This document shows positions 51,964 to 63,000 of a stretch of 64,000 nt of DNA, one piece after another. The stretch lies in the NCBI RefSeq assembly GCF_003073045.1, contig NC_037596.1, forward strand, positions 10,103,950 to 10,167,949, in the 5' to 3' direction. The notes below the pieces were generated by a model. The model was given only the letters and a program-made list of their open reading frames with translations. It did not search any database and had not been told where the DNA came from. This stretch comes from Pomacea canaliculata (taxonomy: Eukaryota; Mollusca; Gastropoda; Architaenioglossa; Ampullariidae). Numbering within the stretch: position 1 is the first letter of the stretch; each line of letters begins with the position of its first letter. The translations under genes and the position numbers were made by a program.

Positions 51964-54900
51964 ATGACAACTTTACACCTGCTTCTGCATTTCTGCTTCT
52001 TGCCGTCAGGTAATAATTACAGAAACTATTTATTTGAAGTAACCACACACACCTAGCATGCTAAGGAAATTATGATGCGTATTCGAGGAAATAGTCCTTA
52101 GCGTATGGTAGTGCTGTACTATAGTAACAAAGAAATACTAACATACTTATAATATTAGGTCAGGTGGCCCTGCTCATTGAATCACTTGGTTGTTATGGGC
52201 CGAACATCTGGATCACTGACTAAATCAACGACCAATAAGTCCATAAAATCGACGATCAAGTCCGTATAACTACCTGTGTCCTGCTTGTCGATCAAGATGT
52301 CAGACCCTTATGTCTAAACTTCCGCGTGGCAGAAAAACATAACTACACTGTACATAAAATTGCTTACAAACACAACGCCTGATCATACCGTAAGCGTTGA
52401 ATGTCATATTAAGATTTATCCAACACCAAAGCCTCTCTCTGTAAAAACGAAAACAAAACCAAACGATCCAACATAATGTGAAACAAGAAGTTTTAGTCCG
52501 ATCTCGAACAGTTTATAATGGACCTTATTCATGTAGACGCAGAACCAGAATGAGGCCCCAGGTGAATGCTAAAACATGTGAGCACTGAGCTATAAATCTA
52601 TGAATCGAAAAGTCTTCAATACTGGGTTTGGAATTCACTCCATTTTCCTACATTTACAATTAACGAAGAAAAATTATTTGCTAAAATTGGATTAGCTTTC
52701 TTATAGAGTAGTAACCGACGGCCATAAAAAATCTTCTCATCTGCTAAACCATAACCCTCAATGTTTTTTTATTAATAATGCAAAAGTCACTTGACTGTAA
52801 ACAGCCAATCAAATATAGCACTCCTCTATAGGTGTCTGCTTCAACTAACTGAAACCAAACTCACATATTACCCAATGCACAGAATGACAAACATCAGTAC
52901 CAGTGCCATTTCACTTTCTTTGTGAAGCTCTCAGATATTTTTCCTCAAGGTCCATAAGACATTGTTTTGGAAAACTGGAAGAATCATGTGTATAAGGTCC
53001 ATGAGTGATAAAACTGTCATTTGATCAGTGCAAATATTTCCATCAGGCTAAAGCTGAGTACTTCTGCATTAATTTGATGAGATCAAAGAGACTGTACTGT
53101 AACTATAGTCTAAGCCTTTGTTAATCAGGATTCTTCAATATTTTTCAGTTTTTCTGTTGTGGACGTAGTAGTAACACTGTCCACTTTTATGGGTTTTTGG
53201 AAGGACTTGTTTGCTGCAATGAGTAAAGCATGTTAGGGTAAATAGGACTATCTAGATGCAAAGTACTCTTAATGAGCAATAAGAAAAAGAAGGGCATAGG
53301 TTATAAGATATCTCACCACCGTCTAACATCAGTGTTGAGTAAGAGGCAAAATGAAGAAGGTATATAAAATATAACTGTGGCTCACTTTTAAAAAAATCCA
53401 TTCTGCCGCGAATCACAGTGGGAAGCAGGGTTTGGCAAGGTAAAGGTTTCAATATAAATTGTAACAGGGTTTTAATGTTGTCTGTAACTATTACTAGAAC
53501 ATATTAAACACTTTAAGAACTACTTCGACAAGCATAGTCTTTTACTTATATAAGGACCTTATTTCTGAACACTGAGGATCATGGAAAAAACATGCATGAA
53601 AAAGCATCTGAAGTATGATTTCTATAATTGGTGGTAGTGGGATGAATTAGATATTACTCATATGATCTTAAAGGCCTAACATTTATGATGATGATAACTT
53701 AATGCTGAGATAGTGAATAAATACAAGCACGTATGAGTGTGTGTGTGAGAGAGAGAAAGGAGAACACTTTAGTCGCAAAAGACAATCATTGTCTTCAGAC
53801 ATGAATGTCGGATATGTTTATACCTTACAAAACAGCTAGTTTTTAAAGAGAGATCAGATCACAGAGGTATATCTCTGAACTGCTGGCTGCCTCCCACTAC
53901 AAATTCTTAGCCTTTAGTGAAGTTGTAGGATGTCAGGTTTCTTAGCAAGCCATTTAACAGTTTAATATCTGGAATGTGATAATATTTTAGAAGTCAACAA
54001 TAGAATTACACTAAATCTATGACTTTATATTTCTGTCTTTTGGGGGAAATGTCCTCATTCTCCACTTTCCAAAACTTAGAGCAAATAAACTGACAACACA
54101 ACAGACCATAAAGTTTAATTTGTTTGTGCCTCCTTCAACAGAAGTGTTTGCATCATCTGCTTTTCTTCTTGATTTTGATTCTAGAAGTTAATACGACGAA
54201 AAAATGTCTTTAAGTAGTCCACAGACGTATGCCCATGATCAGATAAAGAAAAGACTGGCACATAACCTAACCATGAAAGTCAAAGTTGACCTATTAACCC
54301 TTTGAGCATCGTGGGCCACAAACATGGCTCAGTTCATATGACCCAAGAATAGTAAACTGAATTTTCTTGGATTTCTGTTGTCACCAGAGGGAAAGAAAGT
54401 AGGCAATTTTCATTACTTTTATTCCAAAGTTCAAGTTTTCTCCTTTGCGAAACTGTATAGCTTTCTTGGTCTATTGTTAACCTGAGAGGGGTAGAAATAA
54501 AAATAAACATCTCCCACTGATATCTTTACCATCTTAAATTATCTGCCACTGTTTTATCACATAATTATACTTTTATGCTGGGCTAAGACAAGGGGAGGGG
54601 GTAATTTGTGTCGTACGCTGAATCAGCAACTAAAGTTCTAACATAGCAAGGGAGCCAGACCTGTAAACAGATAAAACATGCAGAAAAAGAACTGCATGCC
54701 TGAGACAAGATCTAAACCCAAGGCAGGCAACCTACACTGGGTATTAGTGACAGGCACTAACTTTTGCACTATACCCTAGACAAGTGTGACACATTTTATG
54801 GTTATCTTGTAGTTAACACAAGTATGAACCACTAGCAAATACACCTGAGACCGGACACCAGAGGAGTGGGTTAGGGTGTACAGCTTTACATCCTTCAGTG

Positions 54901-57900
54901 AAGGGTAAACAATGCATGCAGGAATTTTTTTATGTTTTATCGTCAGGCTGTGGAGAATGGAAGCAAGAAGTTACTGTAGCTTAACCTTGCTAGGTCTCTT
55001 GCATTACTGAAGGGCTAAAATCAACCTTCATTGTATTAATATTTATTCTTATATGTATATATCATTTAGCTACAATTAGCTCATTTGATAATAATTTATT
55101 TTTTATAATGTTTTACCCCATCATCAAAGGCTAGCTTTGCATTACAAAAAATTGCAACAGTAATAATAATAATAATAACAGAAGCTGGTCTCAAAGGAAA
55201 GCATTCATTGCATTCTCAGTTAGTAGGGCTACTAATGTTGAAAAGGTTAATGCCATCAGCATATTATGTGTTCTACAACCTAGCCTTTGCATGGATATGT
55301 ATAAATTCTAATTAAAAAAGTAACTGAAAGTTATTAGGATGCTTGTATAGAAGCACAACTTGCAATCTGTGGTGCAGTGGCATAACATTTGCTGACAAAG
55401 ATGTCATGCCATCAATACAACTCTTGTTAGGCCAACATGAATAGGGTCCTTTACGCCCGCCTTTTGTACAGGGCAGCTTGGGTACCACGTCACCCGCTGT
55501 TGCTGCCCGTCTCGCGCTGCGCGCCGCTCGCGCGACCACGCGTGGGGTGGAGGGGCTAAGCACTGTCAGCAGTACCTGCTGACCTAAACAGCGCTCCCGC
55601 TACAAAAGCAACGTAGTGGGCGTATTATTGAGATGGAAAGATTATTGGCGCTTTGGTTGGAAGACAAAAAAACCAATGCCGTATCCCTGTGAGTTTTATG
55701 GTTGTTCAGGAGAAGGCTAGGCGACTGTTTGAGGCGTTGAAAAGAGAAAAGTGGGAAGGAAGTGAAAGTGAAGAATTTGTGGCGAGTATAGGGGTTGGTT
55801 TATGAGGTTTAAGGATCGTGCCAATTTCCATAACATTAAAGTGCAAGGTGAAGCTGCTAGTGCTGATGAGAAAGCAGCAACTAAGTTTCCTAATGCATTG
55901 GCTAAGATAATTGAGGAGGGTGGTTACTGTGCTCAACAAGTGTTCAACGTGGATGAGACAGGCTTGTTTTGGAAACGTCTGCCTAACCTAACACTGTTTA
56001 TTACTGTTACAGCACTTACAGTACAGTATTTCATTATTAAACGTACTGTACTACAATATTTTACTGTACTTATGTTTATTGATAATTATGTAGGTTGCTG
56101 TGTTAGGATAGGTGTTTGGATAGGCTAAGTGTTTGCAGTACTGTACTGTTATTATGGTACAGTACTGTATGAACGTAGGATCCGACTTACGTCGAAATTC
56201 GGTTTACGACGCCGCGTAAGAACGGATCCCCGTCGTAAGTCGAGGACTACCTGTATAAAACAACCAAACATATTAACATTTTCCTTTATTACTTTATAAT
56301 TTTACATTAACTGTTCATAATATGTGATGATTAAGCAGTGGTAAAGTAACAGGAGTTTAGTGGATTGCCACATTTAAGTTGGCTAAGCAAAGAGAAAGTA
56401 ATTGGAGTTTGAGCTGCAGAGTTAAAACTGACAGTACTTAAAATGTATTGTTATGTTTGTAATTAGAAGTTTGTGTGCATTGTTTTATGTGGACATTTTG
56501 GGTTTTTTAGTAAGATCTTCATATATTTGTTTGCTTGCTTATTTGTGTTTAGATGGTTAGGGCTGTAATATTTTTTTTACTTCTGCTGAAATACAATTTT
56601 GAACAGGCACTCATAAAATGTTACTGCTGACAAAACAATTCAGGCAAATGGGACAGAAGAGGAAGTGTTGCTGATTTTATGAATAATGAATGAACTCTCA
56701 AGATTTTAATGAATGGACTAGGAAAAATTACAATTATCATATACTCATAAGACCAAGCCACTGCACTGATTATACATAGCGTTCAGAAGTTATTGCATTA
56801 TACTTAAAGAGTTAAGTTTGTTTTAATGACAAGAGATGTGTTGTTTTTTTTAAATATCGTCTTCGTCCACTTATCAATTGGGACACAACTGTGCAAGAGC
56901 AATTAGGAAATCTTGACTGGGTTACAGCCCTTTCATTTCATTGCTTTGGCTCATGCTATCTTAACAGTCAAGCTAAAGTTGTGTCTGTTGTCAACAGACT
57001 AAGTGTGAACGTTGATTTACTACTTATCTTCTCCATTGTTAGGTAAAAGGTAAGTAAGTTGCTAAAAAGATACATTTTAATGAGATTTTGCTGCTGCAGT
57101 TTAGATGCTAAGAACATAGTTAATATGCTTGAATGTCTCAATGCGCAGACAAAATTGTGTCTGTATACACATGACCTATTTGAAAGTTTTGTTCACAAAT
57201 TTATACCTGCAGCCAACATAAACATGAGCACACTTTCATCATATTTCAGGCTTTGTCACTGTTGTACTGCACACATTTCTAATTTTGCATAGAAGATATA
57301 TATGTGTATAATACAACAAACGCTCATAATTGTTGATGTGTTTAATTTTTATCTCTCTTTTTTTGTATTGTTTCAGTGCTGTCTACAGTAATGGACTATA
57401 CTTGTCCAACATTTCAAAAAGGCTGGAACAAGATCACTTGCAAGATCAATTTAACATCATTTGATGATGAAGCATGTGACTCCCTGCAAGAAAATGTGAC
57501 ATTTGAAAAGGGAGAAAATAAACTATGCTATGCACCACCACCAGCAGCGTCTGGTTGTAGAACATCGCACAACACCTCCTCTAACCCTTGCTGGTGTGTT
57601 GAATCGGATAACATTTTTACATACACGTTTTTATACGTGGCTGCCTCGAGTGATGTGGGAGCATCCGTGGAATGTAAATATTGTATAACATCACACAACA
57701 CAAACGACAATGTTGGCTGCAAAATCAGTAGCTTTGGTAAGTGTGACAAGTTTCTTCATTTTGTGTGACTATGTGTGTGAGTGTGAGAGATATATATATA
57801 GAGAGAGAAAGAATGATGTAGGTATGTACTTGAAATAAACCTGTGTAGTAGTAGCAATACGTTTGTTACGAGCGAAATGGACAAAATGAGATAGTATATG

Positions 57901-58053
57901 TCCTTGTAAGCACTGTATAATTAGTTGTCTATCTGATTCTTTTAATGCTCTCTCACAGATTCGGAGAATCAAGCGTCAAGGGCAGATATTATTTATACGA
58001 CTCTCACATGGCATCTTCCAGTTTTCTTGTCATTCAACTTTTATGGTTTATGA
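51964..58053 (+). CDS. Short cysteine-rich, GPI-anchored-like surface protein, cassette unit 3
   Basis: Exons 51964-52009 (signal peptide MTTLHLLLHFCFLPSG), 57377-57736 (domain) and 57959-58053 (tail, stop TGA), 166 residues. Exon lengths (46, 360, 95 coding bases) and phases equal those of the copy at 10644. By eye about 60-65 percent of domain residues are shared, including SGCxTSHNTSSNPCWC, SSDVGA and ECKYCIT; the tail keeps NQASRA and a hydrophobic end. The first intron is 5.4 kb against 1.3 kb in unit 1. Both intron ends still align with unit 1, and the extra roughly 4 kb between about 53.1 and 57.2 kb is repeat-derived (SINE, Tigger relic). Receptor 3 starts 2.0 kb downstream. The GPI call rests on the tail only. 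Confidence 0.8.
54640..54785 (-). mobile_element. tRNA-derived SINE, second copy
   Basis: Minus-strand sequence follows the copy at 10010-10181: GTTAGTGCCTGTCACTAAT (A-box side), CCTTGGGTTTAGATCT (B-box region), then the body with GTTCTTTTTCTGC. It is more diverged, with no clear target duplication. It lies in the expanded first intron of the third short gene. Confidence 0.65.
55436..56253 (+). mobile_element. Tigger-type (pogo/Tc1-mariner) transposon relic
   Basis: The right end, read inward on the minus strand, is CAGGTAGTCCTCGACTTACG next to TA (56254-56255), the known Tigger terminus, with the associated GGATCC..GGATCC inverted region at 56168-56230. Inside lie parts of a TIGD1-like transposase: MERLLALWLEDKKTNA (from 55633), VVQEKARRLFEALKREKW, DRANFHNIKVQGEAASADEK and FNVDETGLFWKRLP (to about 55985), then directly 3' untranslated-type sequence. 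The DNA-binding N-terminus and all after the first catalytic aspartate are missing. The left terminal repeat was not seen. Confidence 0.82.
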
Positions 58054-59286
58054 AAATGATGATAAATTCTTCTCGTGTGTATAGTATTAAAATCTTTACA
58101 AACGTTGTCAGGAGCATCTTTAATTTACTTTGCTTTTGTTAAATTTGCTAAGATAAGACCTAGATTTTTGTAGCATCAGTCCTTGTGTTAATCTGTCAAA
58201 GGTTTTGACTATTTCTTTTCGTTAAAATATACTTTAGAATCGCTGATGCTTGATAATAGCTATGTTCATAGTACTTGGAGGAGCTTTGTTTGAGTGTCTT
58301 TTGCATGGAGCTTGAAAAAATGATACACAGTGATTTTTTAACTGTATACACTAAAGAGAAATTTGGCTTTTTTTTCCAATGCTATTTTCACTACTAACAT
58401 TCAACACACTAAAATCGACACTTCACTTTCACGCCTAGCTTACACTCAGGTTTACAACGTCTGTACTGTACAAAAACTGTTGGGTAGTGTTGAGCACTGT
58501 ATCTTTAGAGGGTTCAACGTGTGACTGATTTAAAAGAAAAACAGTCACAACGGTGATGAACAATTCCTAAAATTGTTATTTACAGAATGAGGATAATCAG
58601 CATGGTGTAGCGTCATCCAATTAATTGTAACAGATCAACAGACACATTTGGGGTTTTGTACAACCATGCTGAGGTAAAAATGTTCAGCAAAGAAATGAGC
58701 AGAACAATTTTTTTCTGCCCAGAAATCATGTTGGGTTTTTTTTTCATATTTGCACTGTCAGACGATGTAAACAGGACAGACGCCGGTTTTCATTTCTAGT
58801 GACGCGGTAAACGAAAATCTTGCTTAGTCAGAAATGATGGCATAAAGTCTTCATGACAACTCCAATGTAACCATCCCTAGCATCCATCCCATAGACTGAT
58901 TCTGATGTCTTACTCGCTTGTCCTGACACAAACGTTAGACTCCCTGAGAGTGGAAGGTATCTGACAAACGAGGGGCTGAGTGACAAGCTGCTGGAGTTCT
59001 TCATCATCTCAGAGTTGCTTTGTGAGAAGTGGTTCCAGTGTGAGTTCCTACGTTGATGGCAGCAAGCACAAGATATTTCAAGTCAAAATACCAGATCAAC
59101 ATTTTGACTGAAAGACATATTTTGTGGAAATAGGGAGGTGTTCTGCTTATCACACAACAAAATCCTTTTCATATTTGAAAGCAGGATAGTGACTTGTAGA
59201 AAACCTCAAATGTGCATCAAAGTCGCTGACATTACTACACCCTAATGATCAGTTCCTGTCATAGCTGAGGGACTATATTTTAACTA
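58054..59286. other. Intergenic between unit 3 short gene and receptor 3
   Basis: Contains the 3' untranslated region of the short gene and AT-rich sequence up to the MITE. No further gene. Confidence 0.5.
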
Positions 59287-59735
59287 CAGTGATCCCTCAC
59301 CTTTCGCGGGGATTACCTTCCAGAGACCCCACGATAAGCAAAAGTCCAAATCGCTGCATAAATTATTTTTATTATAATTATATATATAATATATATAAAG
59401 GCTTTAGAAACCCTTCATACACTCACATAAACCTTACCTACTCTCTTATCATTATTCTCACGCTAGGAAACTTGCGCTTGTGCTAGTGGCGGACAGTATT
59501 AGTTGCGTTTCCTTTGTTTACAGTACGGTATTCATCCGCTGATGAAATATCTGTACGCACTATGTTTTATATGTTTGAATTAACATTTTATATATTGTTT
59601 TAAATTTTTTAGGCAAAAGTAATTAGAATCATAAATATTATATGAATACTTATTTGCCGCGATATAGTGAAAACTGCAATACAGAAGCCATAATAAGTGA
59701 ATTGTCATATATATATATGTAGCGAGGGGCGACTG
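59287..59735. mobile_element. Pogo/Tigger-type MITE, 449 bases
   Basis: Begins CAGTGATCCCTC and ends GCGAGGGGCGACTG, imperfect inverted termini, flanked by TA on both sides (59285-59286, 59736-59737). The interior is AT-rich without a transposase. It lies about 65 bases before the conserved 5' flank of receptor 3 and has no counterpart upstream of receptor 1. Confidence 0.75.
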
Positions 59736-59799
59736 TATAGTGAAAATAGGCGGCTACACTCCTACCATCCTGCTTCATCTATCAGCCTGCACATCCACT

Positions 59800-60034
59800 T
59801 TTAGCAGCTAACTGAAGATGTGATCTGGTTTTCCTCTATCACTACCATTTTTAGGCCATGCTGGGTACAGCTATAGTTCACATTTCCTCGTCACACTTTC
59901 GGTATTGCACGGCTTTTCGACCAATATATAATTAATATAACAAGAGGCAGTTCACGAAATTTGCACACTGTATAGGCGATTGGCCAGGACGTAGCGCTCG
60001 CAGCTGATGTTAGTCTTCTTGCTCAGTAACAAGA
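59800..60034 (+). promoter_or_regulatory. Conserved 5' flank and probable core promoter of receptor 3
   Basis: Aligns with 17240-17507. It contains GACCAATATATAATT around 59919-59933, a plausible TATA box about 105 bases before the ATG. The doubled CTCGTATGCGCG motif of receptor 1 is absent here. Confidence 0.5.
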
Positions 60035-63000
60035 ATGTACTTCTGTGATTTGCATGAGAATAAACCAGGGATGTGGATTGTGTGGACAGCACATGTCTTG
60101 GTATTCTTTGGTGTCACAGGTAAGGTTATGAGCAACATTGTAACATGTAAAGCTGTTGTGCTAACACCAAGGAGAGATGTTTGAGAAACACGAAAGGAAG
60201 GCACAGAGACAAACTACCCTTTGTTTATATCACTTTGTGAAAAATATTGTTCTTGATTTGTTCATACATTTGTGCATAGCATAAGAATGACGAAGACTGC
60301 GGATCTTGATAGAGAGATATTAATTTCTTAATAAATAAAAGGAATTTGCTTCAAGTATCCATTTTGATTGTATATATACGAGAGAGAGGAAGACATCAAG
60401 AATGAAAGTTTTAAAAAATAATTTATGTGTATGAAATAAATCTAAGCTTTGAGGTTGCTGTACAGCTGTTATTTTCAGGTGTAAATATCTCTCCATGTGA
60501 TGACAACGGTGTGAGAGAAGTACTAGCTGACCAAGACACTGTCTTCACTTGCACGGCTGAGGGACACGTCGAGTGGAAATTTGAATACAACGATTCCAAT
60601 AAAACTGTTTCGTTAGCAAATTGCGAAAGTACTTGCAAAGAGCTAAATAATTATAAAAATCTGTTTAAAGCCAGTATAGTAAAAGCTCGCCATTCAAGTT
60701 CTATGACCATTACAACTGTAAAACATCGGAACATCGTTCATTTGTTGAACGGCAGTCTTCTGTGTGTTTTAATGGCTGGATCCGCGCAAGTGGCATCAGT
60801 TCGCTGTGGACTCCACTATGTGTGTAAGCACTACTGTATATTTTATTTAGAGTTATTTATTCATCTATTGCATAAGTTTTAGTCTTTAAAACTTAAGCCA
60901 TTATTATTTTAAGTGCTTCATTTAATCTCATATCCGTTGTTCAGTGTATAAGTGCTTTTCATGGAGGATACAATTTATTTACTTAAGTGTAAAAACGATT
61001 ATAATCATTTATCTGCCTTGTGATTTTCGATTCTCCCGCTCACCATCGACAACTGTTGTTTTCCTCAAAACATTCGGGTGGATTACACCAGTCTTTTCAT
61101 TTCGTTTCTATGTGTACTATAGACCTATGAGATTATACAGTCACCTTTATTAAAGATTTTATAAAATAAGGAAAATAAAGGTAGGTTCTTGAAAGGTGCT
61201 ACGAATGTGGGAGGTCCCACCCTGAAATACGTTTTAGTTTTTGTTGTTGGAAGTTGATATTTTTCTGGTTAGAATCGAAATATCTAGAAAGGATAGGTCT
61301 GATGCTAGCGTCTTATCACCTTTATAGTCTAGAAATGGCTGTTCGTAATGCATCCCCACCTCATAGCCTAGTATACGGTATGCGTTTTCTACACTTGTAT
61401 CTGTTTATTGTCGTTTTGTCTTGTAAAATGATCACAGTCCTTCACAGATCCACCAGAGGACGTGTCATGCACAGCAGTTAATACATCCTGGGCCGTGATT
61501 GTGTCCTGTTCCGTCAGACGTGTTTACTCTTCACGTGGACTTTACACGTGTCAGCTTTACCGGCTAGAACAGGTCTAGTGGGATTTTTGTAATCTATTTA
61601 AAATAAGGAGATATGGATAAATACAAATTAAATATATGTACAGTTTTGATGCTGGGTGTTCTTTAAAAAATGAGCTCAAACATATCTCCAAATTAAGTCC
61701 TAAACATAGAACCAACAAAAAGTGCCGGGTTTTTTTTTTCACTCTAAAAGTAAAACAGCAGTTCATGGCAATGATGAATGATCTCTGTTACCAGTCGTTC
61801 CTTTGTGGAATCGACTTTGTTCGATGTTTTACATTATTAAGCATGTATTTCTTTCTGTTTGAGTTTTTTCATATAAAAGTTAATAATAATATTAGAATCA
61901 ATATCGTCATAACGACTTGCATTTTCATTTCATTTCTTGCACTCTGCATTGTAATTATTGTCAGTAAAGACTATAAGATTGCACAGTAACACATTAATAA
62001 AGGGACTGAAACTAACGTCTTAATAACGTTAAACAACAATGTCTAAAAGTTTTTGCTTTAAAAAAGGTTTTAAACTCTTCACAATTTTATAATGTTTATT
62101 TAAGATTTTTGTTTTACATTCATAAAATCAGTTCTTGATTTGTTTCCTTGTTGCCGGGAAAACTGCATTTTCATAGTTCTCTGCTTCTCTGCTCATACTG
62201 TCATGGTTCCTGTATTACAGTCACAAAACAAAAGTTTGGAAACAGTCGCAATGCTGACCTCACCAACCAGGGAGTACATAGGAGAGAAAGAAGTGAAGGT
62301 TTCAGGTTTCTGTCAGTTCAACACCACACTACCAACAGAGGAAGGACAGTATGCTTTCCGTGTCTCTGTTTCGCCAGGTGGACGGACGTACTATGCAAAC
62401 TTTACAGATAAATACAACTGGATTACAACTGGTAAAAAAGAGCAGTCATTTTAAAATAATATTTAGCGGCTGTATCCGAGATAAAGACATTTTCACTGTC
62501 TCTGCCTCTGTCTCTCTAGCTCTCAACCTCTTTTCTCGCACGGTTTTCATGAAAGAAATTACCTTCACCTTTTCGATCACGTGTAAAACTTGGATTCTCA
62601 CTATATGTGTGTGTGTGTGGGGTTTTTTTTTAAAAGTGCGGTGACTTTTTAAAACCACGATCATATGTCTGATTTTTTTCCGGGTGTTTGAATCAATGCA
62701 AAGCAGAGCTTCCAGTCTACAAACTAAAAATTTGTTTTCCTGTGCAGAACGCCCTTGTTTGCCCAGGGTGTCTTGTGGTCCACAACAATACGTGTTAGAG
62801 AATACAAACGCCACCTGTACCTGCAAAACCTCTTCTCTGGGCCAACCTGCAGGTTACTTGATATGGATCATAGGTGACCAGACAGACCTGGAGACAACAT
62901 CCACTGAAGGCCAACAAAATCTCGCATCACACGAACTCCATCATACGCATTTCTTCACTCAAGCAGACCATGGCAGAACCTGGTTCAGATGCGATGTGGT

